From the NCBI GenBank assembly GCA_008921705.1, contig VFFE01006712.1, forward strand, positions 186,001-250,000: 64,000 bases of DNA, in the 5' to 3' direction. How positions within the stretch are numbered: position 1 is the stretch's first letter; each line of letters begins with the position of its first letter. Of this stretch, positions 50,481-63,255 are shown piece after piece. The notes under the pieces were generated by a model that saw only the letters and a list, made by a program, of their open reading frames with translations, was not told where the DNA came from and made no database searches. Source of the DNA: Burhinus oedicnemus. Taxonomy: Eukaryota > Chordata > Aves > Charadriiformes > Burhinidae. A program made the translations under genes and the position numbers.

Positions 50481-53400
50481 ACATTAAAAGCTACAACACA
50501 CAGCAAAGACTACCACCTACACAGACAACCTAAAATGTAAAGAAAGATCTACACAGACCATGTTTTGATTTGGGAGTTAAAAAAAAACAAAAAACCCACA
50601 GCCAGAGCTTTCAACTAGCTTTTTAAAAAGACAAAAGCTGCTGGATATATAAGGGTTTATAAATGTGAATGTCAAGTAAAAACACCTCAGAAGAGGTAAG
50701 CCAGCAAAGTGTACCGATGGACTACGGTAAGTAGAAATTCATGGCAAATCCAGTTAGTAAACAAGGGACAGGAACAAAATCTTCATAGAAAAGCCTGTAT
50801 ATAATCTAGACATTATTGAAAAGCCCCCAAACTTTCTGAACGGTAATGTACCATCCCATCTACTGCACACAGAATGCTGCTCTTGAGAAACTCAAGGAAT
50901 CAGTTTTAGTCTTGATCTTCAGATGACAAAAATGTAAGGTTAGAACTAGGTTGTTTACACAGGCTACCAAGGAGGGTATAGGAACAGTTTTCTTACAGCA
51001 GAACGGTAAAAATAGAGACTGCCAATCAGCCTCAATTAAAAACTGAGCTTTGGAATGTTCAGAAAGAGGGGAGGAAGACCGAGTTCATATTTCACAGTGA
51101 AAAATGTATTAATAGGAAGTGAACAGGTAACACTTATTTCTGCTGCCAAAAGACAGGGCAAATCCTTCCCTAATAACAGTGATGTTTTCTCAATTGTCAA
51201 TTTAGGATTTGCCAGTGGAATCCACATCTGAGATTTGGTGGTTGGATGCTCACATTTCTTCTGAGAAAAACGGAGTAGATCAAAGTCCAAGATGAGCTGT
51301 AAACACATCAATACTCATTTAACAAACCCAATTTTCAGGCAAATGTGAACCAACCAACAAATTTAACTGCAAAAAGCCACCATGGCAATTGCCTAATGCT
51401 AACGCAAGATGATGAGAATACTGTGCAGAGTTTTGTTTAAAAGCATGGAGGTGGCAGTTGCAAAAATGATGCAAAAATATGCAAGAATGGGTTCTCAAAG
51501 CTCATCTAAAGATTAGATTAGGGAGACAAAGAGTAAATCATTTATAATGAGGAATGACATTAGCTAAGATATGACATACCACAGAAGGCAAAGTTACAAG
51601 CCAGGGAAAGTCCCCATCAGTGTCTCGGAAAACAAGTCAAAAAAAGACTCCTAGGTTAAAATAAAAGGTTTGTTATACCCCGGTGAACCTTTCCCCACAA
51701 AAAAACCCCATCTCTGTGTTTTCTTGGTCATTATTCATAGGCTTTGAGATGGATCCACTAGAAAATACCACAGTAAAGGATGACTTGTCTGTGCCAAGTT
51801 AATCCTTCCTAGACATGGCATATACCCAGAAGTTAACACCTAACAAACGGGATGTAATTTGACAGGCCTACTTTCAACGATGTCTTGAACTTACACCTGT
51901 CACTAGGTTGGGTAGAAAACAATGTTCAAGTAATGACAAATTTAGTGGAAAAGACTGCGGTCAGATGTGCGTCTGTGCATAGTGTCGTTAAGGTGCAGCT
52001 TGACACCGGGGACAGATGGGCTGCCGTGAACTGACACCCTGTTTGGAAGAAAACCAAAGTCAGGAACACCTACAGGTTAGAACATGATGGAGAGGAGTGG
52101 AGAAACTCTGTTCTTGGAGGAAGCTGATCGATGTTGGGTAATATTCATCTCATCTGGTTTCAGACCTCCGTAGTGTGTGTGTGTTGTATGTTACCATTTC
52201 AGAAGTGCTGGAAGCAGCGACGTATGCAAAAGGCTTAAACCAGTAAGTGAATGTACACAAAACACGGTATTACTAATGTGTAACAGACTTGTGCCTTATT
52301 TTGTACGCAACCTGTAGAGCACAACCAAACCTGCTCTGTGCCACACTTCTCTCCCCATCCTCTCCTCTCCCCTCCTCTACAGCTGGGACACGTGCTATGC
52401 TTCCCCCACCCCAGCCACCACCTATTGCAGTGCTTCTGTCTCTCCTCAGCAACGTGCCAGCACAGAGCTAATGTACCTGGGGTTTTGGGGAACCAGTGGC
52501 TCCAGGAGGGAGATATGCTGAGATAGGGCATCTCATACCCCAAAGGAAGCACAAAAAAATGTTCTTCCTAGCTCCCACGCAGTGGAGAAACCAGGGAAAA
52601 GAGATCCTACCTCCCTAAAGTCACAGCATGCAAGAGACTACCTCTTCCCCACAAATGACCCACTGGCCCCTTTTCCAAGAGACTTAGTAATACTGTGACT
52701 TAAGTACTTTAATACAGCTATTAACAATCTTAAAAGATTCCTCTGACATCAATCACTGCTGAAGGATGGTGACTCACTGCTGCAGAAGAACACCATGAGA
52801 ACACATTCCACCAAGCATCCTCCCTTTAGGAAGACTCAGTTTCTTATAAATAGCGCTAAGCCGCAGAAATAGATACAATTGTCAGGTGAAAAATGTAATT
52901 ACTGAAGAAACAGTCTAAGACTACCCTAAAACATTCCTGAAAGGAAACGCTCTGGTATTTCCATGTTTTAGTTTATACCTTTGTCCAGTTTTGTAAACTG
53001 GGGCTAAAGAGAGTTAAAAAGCTTGAAACAAAAGTACTTCACTTGATCCAGAACCATTTTTTTTTACCTTTTCCATGTTACTGGCAGCAATAGTGATGTG
53101 AGGAACTGCTGCTCTTCTTCCACAACTAACTGCAGCTCACAGAGGGCTGCCTGACTTTCTACCAGTGTAAATATGGACAAACCAGATCCTTGTGCAGAGT
53201 CTGTATTTGTTCTAATTGAAGAGCATTGCACACAGACTTACAATAAGTTACGCTAATAAAGTGATTAGAATCACTATGGTCCATGCCATAAAGAGCTTAG
53301 ATTCAGGCATATAGGTCCCTCTGCCTATGAAAATTCATACCCTCTATTTAACAACAGCCTATCTTCCTTCATATAGCTGTTTTGAGCACAACGGTATTAG

Positions 53401-55535
53401 AAGCACGGCCATTTAATAAACCATTTTCCCGTATATTCTTGAAATTAAGACCATCATATTTTATGACGGTCATCATTTACCCGTTCTTTCTATTAATTTT
53501 ATAGGAAATAATTTTATAGATTTTGTAAGAATCAGCTCAACATTCAGGATACGCCTTTCATACAGGTGCACTCAGTTGTGTCTGCCAGATTCAGTTCCAA
53601 CTGGATATTTGCTGCATGAGTTGTTGAAAGATACCTGATCTGAAGACCAACATGACTTTTTAGATTTCTGCCAAGCTGTATTGTATTTTTTATGTTTTAT
53701 CTTGCCCTTTATGTCCACCTTTGACAATACAGAGTTGCTGTTTCTGTGCTGTGTCCCAGTTTATATTACATTACATGTGCAATGCATAGACATCCATTCA
53801 ATAAGGTTACTAAAATAGGAAGCCTCTCCCTATTAAAATATTTTGAAAGCATCTATATGAACAGTAGCTAGTTATCAAATGAGGTGGATATGACTCCCAA
53901 TAAGCTTGTCTTACTGCCTTGTTTTCTTAAAGCTAATAATAGTGTTACCAAAATGTCTAAGCATCTCCTTTGGAAAAGAACAATACAAATAAAACTCCCA
54001 GTAGAGGTGAAGGAGCCAAATTTGCATCTGTACACACAAAGTATATTTATCCGTACAGCTTTTGTTGTTAATGTTTTTGCTTTTTTAATGATTGATATTT
54101 TCAAAGCATCCTCTGCTTGAAGGATATCTTTTGTCAGGAACATGTAGATTTGGGGTTGAAGATTACTGTTCTATTCTTATAGTGAAATTAACTCCATTTC
54201 TTCAAAGAAAGCTTTTGAAGTATTTCTCATATACGGTGGAAGTACAGATTGACAGCACAACGATCCTCTTCACTATTCTTATGATCAGCAGCTGTTAACC
54301 TATTTTTATCAACAACTTCATTACCCCAAGAAATGCTTTTGTAAAATGTGAATGCTGCTGGTGAGATCATTCCACACGAGCAGACTTCTGCTCATGAATT
54401 TTTACAAGCAGGTTCCAAAAATCTCACTTCAAGAAGTAACCAACTGCCAAGCCATCTTCCTCCAACACACAAGACCTCCTCTTCTTTCCATTTACGTTCC
54501 AGGTAAGCACAACACACTCAGGTCATAGATGGGCATCTCCCAGACACCTTTTATGTCATCCCGCTGGGAGCCTCAGCACCCTCCCTAAGGCCTTTGATGG
54601 GCTCCACAATATCATGGGATGCCACATACAGAGCCCGGAGTAAGTGCTCAGAGCTGGCTTTCCCATGTCAGATGCCATCTCAGGTATCTTCACTTTCAGA
54701 TGGATAGAAAGAATGATAAGAGCATTTTCTACCTGCAGCAAATACATAGACCAATATCAGAATGTCGAAGAGGAAAGGATGGAGTTTCCAAAGTCGGAGA
54801 TGCTATTTGGAGCTCTATTGCCCTCTGTGTCTCCAGAAGCATGAGCTTGGAAGACTGTGCCTTGCTACTCTGACTACTTGCATGTTTTAGACATTCACAA
54901 TCAGGATGCATGCATCAGGTGAATTGTTAATGTTGCATGACCTGTGGGCACAGCGCAAAATTTTCCTCAAGAAATACTAAGGAAGGACCAAAAAATACAG
55001 TGAAAGTCTATTCCTTCAAGTGTAAGAAGAAGGGGGACTCTGGGTACTTTCAGACTGAGCACTGAAAGCTGCGACAGGGCACAGGAAATCCCATTCCTTG
55101 ACCTGTGTAGGGAATACAGCTTGGCCTGTCAGACAGCATCAGTGATTTCATCCTCTCTGTATGGCCTGCCATATGCTTTCACTTGTGTGATGCATCTCTG
55201 CTCTATGATCCAAAAAAAGAACTTCAGAATCAAGGACGTTCTCAATAGATAAATTAATATGGAATAATATAAATTTCTCACAGATGTATGTACATTTTAT
55301 AAATCTGGTATGCATACTATGGATGTGAAGGGCAAGAAAGCAGAACACTGAATTCACCCAACTATTTCATAGTTCTCATACTGTGTGTTTTAGCTAGTCA
55401 TTGTTTCTGTATAGAGCACAAAGAACAAATAGTACATGTATATGGACTTGACACTCATGCAATGTACACATTTACAATTTTTAATTTTTTTTTTAAATCT
55501 AACATGTCTACTGGGCCCCTCTTTGATACACCTAC
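50481..55535 (-). other. ST6GAL2 intron, no gene recognised
   Basis: Ordinary intronic sequence with short overlapping frames. A pyrimidine-rich tract lies at about 52345-52381, and a 23-base near-perfect hairpin at 53449-53471. Nothing else is supported. Confidence 0.6.
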
Positions 55536-55710
55536 CAATAAAACCTGATGAAGGAGGGTTGGGCTGTATCTTCTCTTTAGTGTTCTCCTGAATGATGTCC
55601 CAGAGCTGCCATATAAACTTTGGATGGAGAATGTAAAAGGGCTGGTTTGGATTCTTCCTGCGATGCTGTACGTAGGGAGTGAACAGATTGTAGTCTGGCT
55701 TCTTATACCA
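55536..55710 (-). CDS. ST6GAL2: ST6GAL2 internal exon leading into sialylmotif S
   Basis: This exon encodes 58 codons plus one base, from [17 protein letters not shown] through [17 protein letters not shown] to NPPSSGFI. The acceptor is ttcctcacag above 55710 and the donor is ATTG|gtaggt below 55536. The final G pairs with GT at the start of the next exon to make the Gly codon of sialylmotif S, so the motif is split by a phase 1 intron. Motif S contributes to donor and acceptor binding. The [11 protein letters not shown] and PPSSGF segments are typical of the ST6GAL family. The intron that follows is about 13.6 kb and contains the opsin terminal exon on the opposite strand. Confidence 0.95.
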
Positions 55711-56803
55711 CTGTGAGGAAAAAAGTAAGAATTTTTATAATCTTACAGTATCCAACGTGTTTTGAACACTACAAGCAAAATAATGTAAACTAATTTCATC
55801 CAGGTTCTTCAGAACAGCAGCAAAGGCAGCAAAGCAGCCTGCACTGGCACATGCTTGTCCCAGAAACCCAGTCCTCACTCTGGGTTACTCTGCTTCCTTT
55901 CTTCATACAGAGACTCCCAATAAGCAATTCACTCCAGTGGGATGGGCCAACCCCATCTCCTACTCACAGGCCCGCATTAAACAAGGAGTTCGAAGAGCCT
56001 TGACACAAGACCTGGGCAAGGGGGTGAACCTTCCTCTGAAATGTCCCTGTCCCCGCTGGCGGCAGCAGCATGTGAAGCAGCCTGACGGCAGCCTTCGTAG
56101 GAGACAGGCAGCCTCTGGCATCTGTTGCTAATGGAGTTCAGCAGATGAAGGTTTACTTTCTCCTTTGCAGCCTGCTCAGCTCTGAGCTCCCCTTGCCAAG
56201 AACCATCAGATCAACCGGTCCACTGGAGCTGCAGCACCAGCCAAAGCAGAGACTCCCCCAGTGACAACCAGATGGACGTCTGCTGCTCTCAGTGAGGGGG
56301 CGGACGGCGGGGCACAGATGGCTGTGGGGGAGTGGACACACAGGGAAGACTGGTGGGGAGGAGGCCTGAGAAATGGGGAAGGCGCCAAGAGAGATTTTCA
56401 CTAGGGTGTTGTATTTTGTCTGGGAAGACAGAGGGGAAGGTGGGAAAAAATGGACGCAACTCTTCACCTTTCCTGATAAAACTTCCTTTTGAAATCTAGC
56501 AACGCTCCCTCCTTGGCAAGCACATAGAAAACTCACTGTTATATGAAAATAGCAACATTTTATCAAAAAAACCCCATCTATCCTAGCATCTCAGAGCTGT
56601 CTATTCTAATACAAGTGCTGGCTACTAAAAAGCTTTTGACCAATAAACAAATTTTGACCAATTCATGGAGAAATAGCAATCCCCACACAGATTTTGGGGT
56701 TCATTGTGACAAATGAGAACCAGGAGACTGAAGTACTAAATACGTTCATTTTCTCCAGTGCTTTCAGACTGGTTGGGAAGAAAAGACCAAGCAGACACCT
56801 TAC
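55711..56803 (-). other. ST6GAL2: ST6GAL2 intron, about 1.1 kb
   Basis: An intron bounded by gtaagg (56803 side) and cctcacag (55711 side) on the - strand. A GC-richer patch at 56170-56400 holds overlapping frames on both strands, with no domain. Confidence 0.9.
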
Positions 56804-56905
56804 CACGTTCAGATTTGCAGAGTAGGGGGCAGGATCCCAGGCTACTAAGATAACATCTTTGTACAAGGAGCTGTCGACAAAGTGATGGTTTGGGTTGGTA
56901 AGAAT
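56804..56905 (-). CDS. ST6GAL2: ST6GAL2 internal exon (between motifs L and S)
   Basis: This 102-base exon, phase 0 at both ends, encodes 34 residues running from [13 protein letters not shown] to [12 protein letters not shown]. The acceptor is tttgcag above 56905 and the donor is GTG|gtaagg below 56804. The segment forms part of the catalytic core between sialylmotifs L and S. The [13 protein letters not shown] stretch is near-identical to ST6GAL2 as I remember it and is conserved in the ST6GAL family. The upstream intron is about 3.1 kb and the downstream intron about 1.1 kb. Confidence 0.94.
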
Positions 56906-59900
56906 CTGCAAACACACATGCAAAGAATTGCACAATTGTTAAAGGTAAGTGGGACCCAGAAAAATGGCAAAATCCTTCTCTGAAATGAACAGTCCTCCCC
57001 ACGCTGCTGTTTGTTCTGCTTTAATCCTGATCAATTTTAAGCAACTTGTTTTGTTAAAAAACTATATATAAAAAAGAGCTTAGCCGTAAACAGCACTCAT
57101 GACAGTTTGAAGTAGCAGTATGCTGAATTACTACTCTCCATCTGTGAGGGATGTGATGGGACCACTTGAGATGCTGCATATCAACATTACTGTGTATTCT
57201 GGAACTCGAAAACGAAAGTTACAGTATTTCAGGCTGCAGGATACTTTTATCGGACACAGAGCAGCTTACTTTGAAGGGCTACAGCCCCCAAGGATACCAT
57301 CTTCACGCTCCCCCCCGCCATTTTGATTGCTTTCTCATTTCAACAGCAAGACAATCTCTTTTCAAGTAACTCCAAAAAGGCAAATTAGACCATGACTGTA
57401 AAGACTGGTATACCTAGAAAAATAATTCCAGGAACAGGCATGTGATAGGGCTATTTTTGAAGTAACTGTCATACTGCTCTGATTTACTGCTCTCATAATA
57501 CTCCCTCCTGCATCTCCTGGTACTCTGCCTGATCCTCCTACCCCACTCAAGTTTCCTTTTCACTCCTGCTGGCTTATCCCTTCCCAGAGTCTCCATGCCT
57601 AACCAGATCTCTCTGATCCCTGGTGCATCAAATCTCAGGCAGGATTGAGCCGAATGATTTCAGCATTGGTTGAAACAGTGTGAATTTGGCTCCAGCTGTT
57701 AAACTAATCAACATTCCAGACAAATAAATTCATACTAATTTTCATTTCCCTTTAGGATCCAATGAGCCATATTTGATTATGCATATTTTTCTTCAGAAAA
57801 ATATTGTTGCCATAGCAATATTCTTCCTACCATAAACTTTGAGCTTAATGACTTTCCATCAGCCAGCTACAAGAACAGAATTAGTCGTGCTGCCATCAGC
57901 ATCCCTAGCTCCATTTCTCAGAGCAGTTTTTGCCTGAGAACTTAAACTCCTTTTTTGAGAGTACAGAGTAAACAGACCAAAAGGTCAAGCTTTTAAAAGC
58001 TTGGTTCTACAGTTATCACACAAAAGAGCTCTTACTTGCCTTTCAGTAAGCAAGAGTCCTTTGGAGGTGTTGTCCACACAAATTTCGCTCTTAGTGAGCT
58101 TGCATTCATATGTATGAGACAAGTTTCTTCTGGAATAACAATATCTGTTGTGGCTGCACTGGCTTCCTTCACGTCCTTTGGGCTTTCACAGCGGAGAACA
58201 TGAGGGAAGAAGAGGGCCACAGCAGCTTTTTCTTCAACTGAATGCAGGAATTTCCAACAGCAAGGAGGGAAGGAGGGTCAGTAACCTGTATGGGTAACCC
58301 ATCTTCAGTAGCAGGTGCCCAGAGCATCACGGGTGGCTTCTGACCTCCTTGAAGGAGCAGAAAGGTGGTAAAAATACATTTGTGAGGACGCTGTGTGAGC
58401 TGATTGGACCTGAATTTTAGCCATGTCCTGTGTTTTCTTGAGAGGCCTTGTGGAGAACAAGCAATGTACAGGGCAGCAGAGAAGACCATGGGACCCTCCA
58501 TTACCACCCTGGCGGGAGCGTACTGCTGCAGCTCTGGGAGCCAGGAGGACCTCAGCCTGCTGCGAGCAGCAGAGCAGCTAATTTACCTGTTTAGTCTCTC
58601 TGAATTCGTTGGGGAGCTAACAAAACTCAGATCAGTCCCCGGGGGCATTTCTCTCTTCTCCTATAGGGAGCCTAGTGAGACTAGTCAACTAAATAAAGTT
58701 TCTAAACCCTCCTCCTTGCCTGGCACAGCAGTTTAAGCATGGTCAGCAACCAGGACATTTGGGCTAACAGTAAAACAAAGAATAGTCAAAAAAAAGGAAA
58801 AAAAAGAAAAAAAGAAAAGAAGGTGACATTAAGACCAATGTGCTCTGATACGTTGATTTCAGCACTAAATCCAAAGTAAGATATTTCTGCTTTCTTCCCC
58901 TGAGCAAAAGAAAGGGGGCAGATTTGACCCAGATCACTTCAAAGACCAAGTCTGTCCTACAGCCTCACAAAGAGCTACAAAACAAGTGCGAAGGGAATGA
59001 CAGTGAACAGTCCTCTCTGCGGTGGCAAAGAACATGAACTTATACACACAGAGAACACACCCACCAAGGATGGACTTCGCATGGGCAGTCACTCGAAGAA
59101 GAGGAAGAAAAAATGAATTCATAAGAAGAATAATTTTGCTCTCATTCAGCAAGAATCAGGATGTATACAGCACGCTACATGCCAATCATACTACTGGTGT
59201 TGACTAATTAAACTCACCATTTCAATATGTCATAAAATTTCACAGTAATTCTGCTGTTGCTTTTTGGTTTCACTTCATAAAGAGGAAAGAGGCTTGGGTT
59301 TGCCCAAGACCAGAGTTCAGGTTTTTTTCAAAATTGAAAAACTACTCTTAACCATAAGGTGTCACTATAGCTCAATGCACAATTATTTGTTGACACCCCT
59401 ATGCAGAAAATCCCATTTTCTGTTTCCATTCAGATGAACAAACCCACCTTAGGTGTAATATCCAGTGTCCGTTAAAGTTTTTTACTAGTTCATTCCAAAT
59501 TTTTCAAGAACGATGACTTGCCTAAAGTTATGTATTAAGCCAACTCAGTTCCCATTCTTTTGCCTTCCAGCGAGGAAATAATTGGGGAACCAGAGAACAT
59601 GAGAAAAGAGCTTTGGGATCCCCACAGCCTGGACTTTGTGAAGATCCCGGAGGCAGTGAGGTGAAGGTCTTCTGTACTGATGGCTCTGGCATCCTGCAGA
59701 GACTTTACAGATGTCGGACACATGAGAAACTTTACAAACCAATTCTTTGAAACAAGGATATCAAGTAACTACTGCAATCACTCTACACTGACAGCAGTGT
59801 GTGAACACCCCTGTAAGGGAGAACTGTTACCTGCTCTACATCATGACTGTTAAATCACTAGCTGTTTCCCAGATCACCCAACACTTTCTCAGAATTTATT

Positions 59901-59961
59901 AATTTAATGTCATATTGTACAGAAGTGACATTGACTTGAATTCAGAAAAGGAAGATCTTAC
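56906..59961 (-). other. ST6GAL2: ST6GAL2 intron, about 3.1 kb
   Basis: An intron bounded by gtaaga (59961 side) and tttgcag (56906 side) on the - strand. It contains an 18-base perfect palindrome at 57986-58003 and an A-rich purine tract at 58788-58823. Frames at 58169-58507 (-) and 58404-58736 (+) overlap and show no known domain. Confidence 0.9.
58788..58823 (+). repeat. (A)nG purine tract
   Basis: Runs of A separated by single or double G (aaaaaaaagg, aaaaaaaag, aaaaaaag). A simple low-complexity tract. Confidence 0.9.
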
Positions 59962-60059
59962 CTGAGAGTTAATGATCCGCATGGTTGTTTTATTTCCAAC
60001 ATCTTTTTCATAGCCACGTGTTGGAGCAGAATTAAATCTTAGAACGGCATCATGAGAAT
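59962..60059 (-). CDS. ST6GAL2: ST6GAL2 internal exon, second half of sialylmotif L
   Basis: Read on the - strand, this 98-base exon gives the end of sialylmotif [13 protein letters not shown], then DVGNKTT and the closing NSQ. Motif L binds the CMP-sialic acid donor. The acceptor is ccctag just above 60059 and the donor is CAG|gtaaga just below 59962. The exon begins with two bases of a split Asp codon and ends in phase 0. The first half of motif L and the whole membrane anchor and stem must lie in an exon to the right of the window, since no matching - strand frame is seen in 60060-64000. ST6GAL2 is a type II Golgi enzyme that adds alpha-2,6-linked sialic acid to terminal galactose, with a known preference for LacdiNAc or LacNAc glycans and strong brain expression. 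ST6GAL1 is the main alternative; the remembered human ST6GAL2 sequence fits better in all four exons. Confidence 0.93.
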
Positions 60060-62561
60060 CTAGGGCCATAAATGAGGAGGTAGATTGTTTTTCTTAGTAA
60101 TACAGAACAGCAAAATAAAACAAATTATCTAAACTAACATAAAACTTACACATTTCTCCTAATCTTGATATTCTAAGGATGATAAACATTCTACTGTGCA
60201 CAAAGAAAAATCCTCATGCATCTGCCATATGTTATTAACATTATTAAAAGCCACTAGAAAAAAGTTCAGAATCATCTATTAATTTAGCTGGCAATACTTA
60301 AATATTTCTCTTAATTGGATAAACTTACTGTGGGAAGGTTATTAGTACACCCAGTACACACAATTGCTCGCTGTTTCTGTTGCAAAATTTACAAAGAATT
60401 ACTCCATGCAAAAGCATGTTAACTGCAAGGACATCTAATTGCACACTTGAATGAATAACAATGCCTAGCTATAAGCTTGTGCTTCACAGTATTTTATAAT
60501 ACCTGAAAATCTCAGACTACCCCAAACCTATTAGTCATACCGTGTACTTATTCTCAAGGTCAGTACAAGCCTTAAAGAGTCTCTGTAGGGAAGTCAGCCC
60601 ACAAACCTGCTCAGCTCACACACAGAAACCTGAGGAACCCTTGGTAGCACAGATCTAACAGAGCTGAACTGTCAAAGTTTCCCCACCGAGCTGTTGACCT
60701 TGGAGTCATGCAGATTAGAAAGCAGCTGTAGGTCAAGTATGGGTCAAGGGCAGACACTATGTGCAAGCCTCTGCTGGATAAAAGATAATCACTCTCCCAG
60801 TGCTTCTTTTAAGGGGATTTCAAAGCCCAAAAGGTGCTAGGGAGAGTAAAACGTTACGTCCATTGTCCAGAAACACAGTCTCTGTCAGTAGCCCCCTGTT
60901 TGGTATACTTTTGTCTGTTCTATTGATGGAAGCAGAGAATATGATCAGGCCAAAAAAGGGCATGTAATGCCTTAACCCATAGGTAGTTTGTACAGCTGTT
61001 TATCTCCAGTCACTTCAAGTGTTGTTTGTAGCTCAAAAATGGAGGAGGCAGAAGTTCCCAAAGACAAACAACATGCTTCAGTGGAGTTCAGGCCTGATCC
61101 TATCAAACTGGGATCTTTTGCCCTTTCACACCTTTACTCCACACTTCTTGTACTCCAGACAAGAACACATTGTGCGACATGCAGCCGGCAGTCCAATCTC
61201 AGCCATACTTGCTTGCTTTCACATGTTGTGTCTGAAAAGTCAGATTTTTGCCAAATGTCTACCGAGCGCAGCTCCTCAGAAGTTAAGAAGGAGTGGAGGC
61301 TATTTCTATGTCCCTATGCAGGGACAACCCTAGCCTCAACACCTAGCCTTCATCTGCCTTAACATAAGCATCTTGATTGCATAGGACCTAGAGGACATGA
61401 AGTCAATAGAAGCTGCAGGTACTCCACGTTTTTGGAGAAAGAAAAGAAAAACAAAGGTCCTTTATACCTGAAACCTGCTTATGAATTCAAGAACATAAAT
61501 TTAGACCTGCATTCGACAACTTTTTGACAATCTCTTGACTGAGAACTGGGAATCACGTTGGGAAATGGGAACTGTATGGTTCATAACTTGAGAGATGGTG
61601 TGCTGCATTTCCAACATTATTCATGCTGGGTCTTCATATCAAGAGTAAACACCTTTCCTTCACCATAATGATCAGAACACAGCCTAACACAGATAACAGC
61701 TGGTTTTAAGTCATCTGATTTTAATCTTATTATTTGGAAATAACAATTTTAAAGATGTAACAAGTTTGGGTTTTGATCGCAGATCCCTTCCTGATGTTGC
61801 CAAAATAACTGGGTCTCCCATTAAACAGCATGATCACGATGGGAGGGTCTGTGGTACTTGCACAGTATTTCTGTATCTAGTGTCATTCAAAAACAATCTG
61901 AGGGGTGGGAGGGAGGAGGGCAGAAGGTAGAACACAAATTAACATTTCTGTCTGCGTTTCTAAAAGGAGCACAGAAGAGGGAGCTAAAGGCCTATGAAGA
62001 GAAAGGTCCTCTGCTTCTGGTCTCTTTAGCCTTTTTTTTCTTTCAGGAGGATAAATAGTAAAAGCCTTTTGCCTGCAGCAAGTTCATCAACCAAGGCTGT
62101 ACAGCCCATGGCCCAAACGAGAACTCATGCACGGGGTGTTTTTCCCCACTCCCTAATGGTGCTGACTTTGCTGTGCCTCAGTGGATACAGAGGAGCTCAG
62201 CACAGGTGCCAGGCTGCCTCCATAATGCAGCACCACCAGCCACCTAAGGTGCCTCCAAACTGGCAGGATTGCTTGCATTTTCAACCAAGAGCTGGTAGTC
62301 CTGTGCCAGCTGTGGGAGAGGACACGCTTCTCCTAGAGCTGTGCATGCACAGGGAAAAAGAGCATCTTGAACAATCTGATCTTTCTCTTCTTGGTCGGAC
62401 TCTTCTCCCTTTTTCCAAGGACTAGAGGGGAGGTGGAAAGGCACAGCCAAGAGCTCAGCTGTAGCACACACTATCTGGACCCCACAGGGGAAGTGCAACT
62501 TTTTCCCCATGGGAATAATAATACAAAGAGATGCTGGAGTTTCCATTTTCCATTTTAAGTG
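60060..62561 (-). other. ST6GAL2 intron, no gene recognised
   Basis: No - strand frame resembles the expected upstream ST6GAL2 exon (CAVVMSAG-type start of motif L). The + strand frames at 60988-61362 and 62069-62425 carry no known domain. Confidence 0.6.
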
Positions 62562-63255
62562 GGAAACACTGGCATGATGGGGTGCTGGTGGATGAGAACC
62601 TCAACATGAGCCAGCAATGTGCGCTCGCAGCCCAGAAGGCCAACTGCGAGCCTTCAAAAGGCTGCATCAAAAGAAGCATGGCCAGCAGGTTGAGGGAGGG
62701 GATTCTGCCCCTCTACTCTGCTCTCATGAGACTCCACCTGGAATACTGTGTCCAGCTCTGGAGCCCCCAGCATAAGAAGGACATGGACCTGTTGGAGTGG
62801 GTCGAGAGGAGGGCCACGAAGATGATCAGAGGGTTAAAGCACCTCTGCTATGAAGACTGGCTGAGAGAGTTGGGGTTGTTCAGCCTGGAGAACAGAAGGC
62901 TCCAGCGACATTTTATGGCAGCCATTCAGTATCTGAAGGGCTCCTACGAGAAGGCTGGAGAGGGACTTTTTACAAGGACATGTAGCGATAGGATGAGGGG
63001 TGATGGCTTCAAACTGGAAGAGGGTAGATTTATAATAGATACTAGGAAGAAATTTTTCACTGTGAGGGTGGTGAGGCACTGGAACAGGTTTCACAGGGAA
63101 GCTGGGGAGGCCCCATCCCTGGAAGTGTTCAAGGCCAGGTTGGATGGGACTTTGAGCAATCTGGTCTAGTGGGAGGTGTCCTTGCCCATGGCAAGGGGGT
63201 TGGAACTAGATGATCTTTAAGGTCCCTTCCAACCTAAACCATTCTATGATTCTAT
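62562..63255 (+). mobile_element. CR1 LINE 3' end with open reverse-transcriptase terminus
   Basis: A 5'-truncated CR1 on the + strand. One uninterrupted frame runs from within the element to a stop at 63167-63169. It encodes about 200 residues of the ORF2 C-terminus: [61 protein letters not shown] and FKARLDGTLSNLV. The 3' UTR ends in the canonical aaccattctatgattctat. A two-residue net insertion follows AAQKAN. The RT catalytic core and 5' end are absent, so it cannot move. Its intact frame marks it as the youngest-looking CR1 here. Confidence 0.95.

Noticed and set aside
58169..58736. Overlapping 110- to 112-codon frames on both strands in a ST6GAL2 intron
   Set aside because: They shadow each other, show no domain and have no supporting splice structure.
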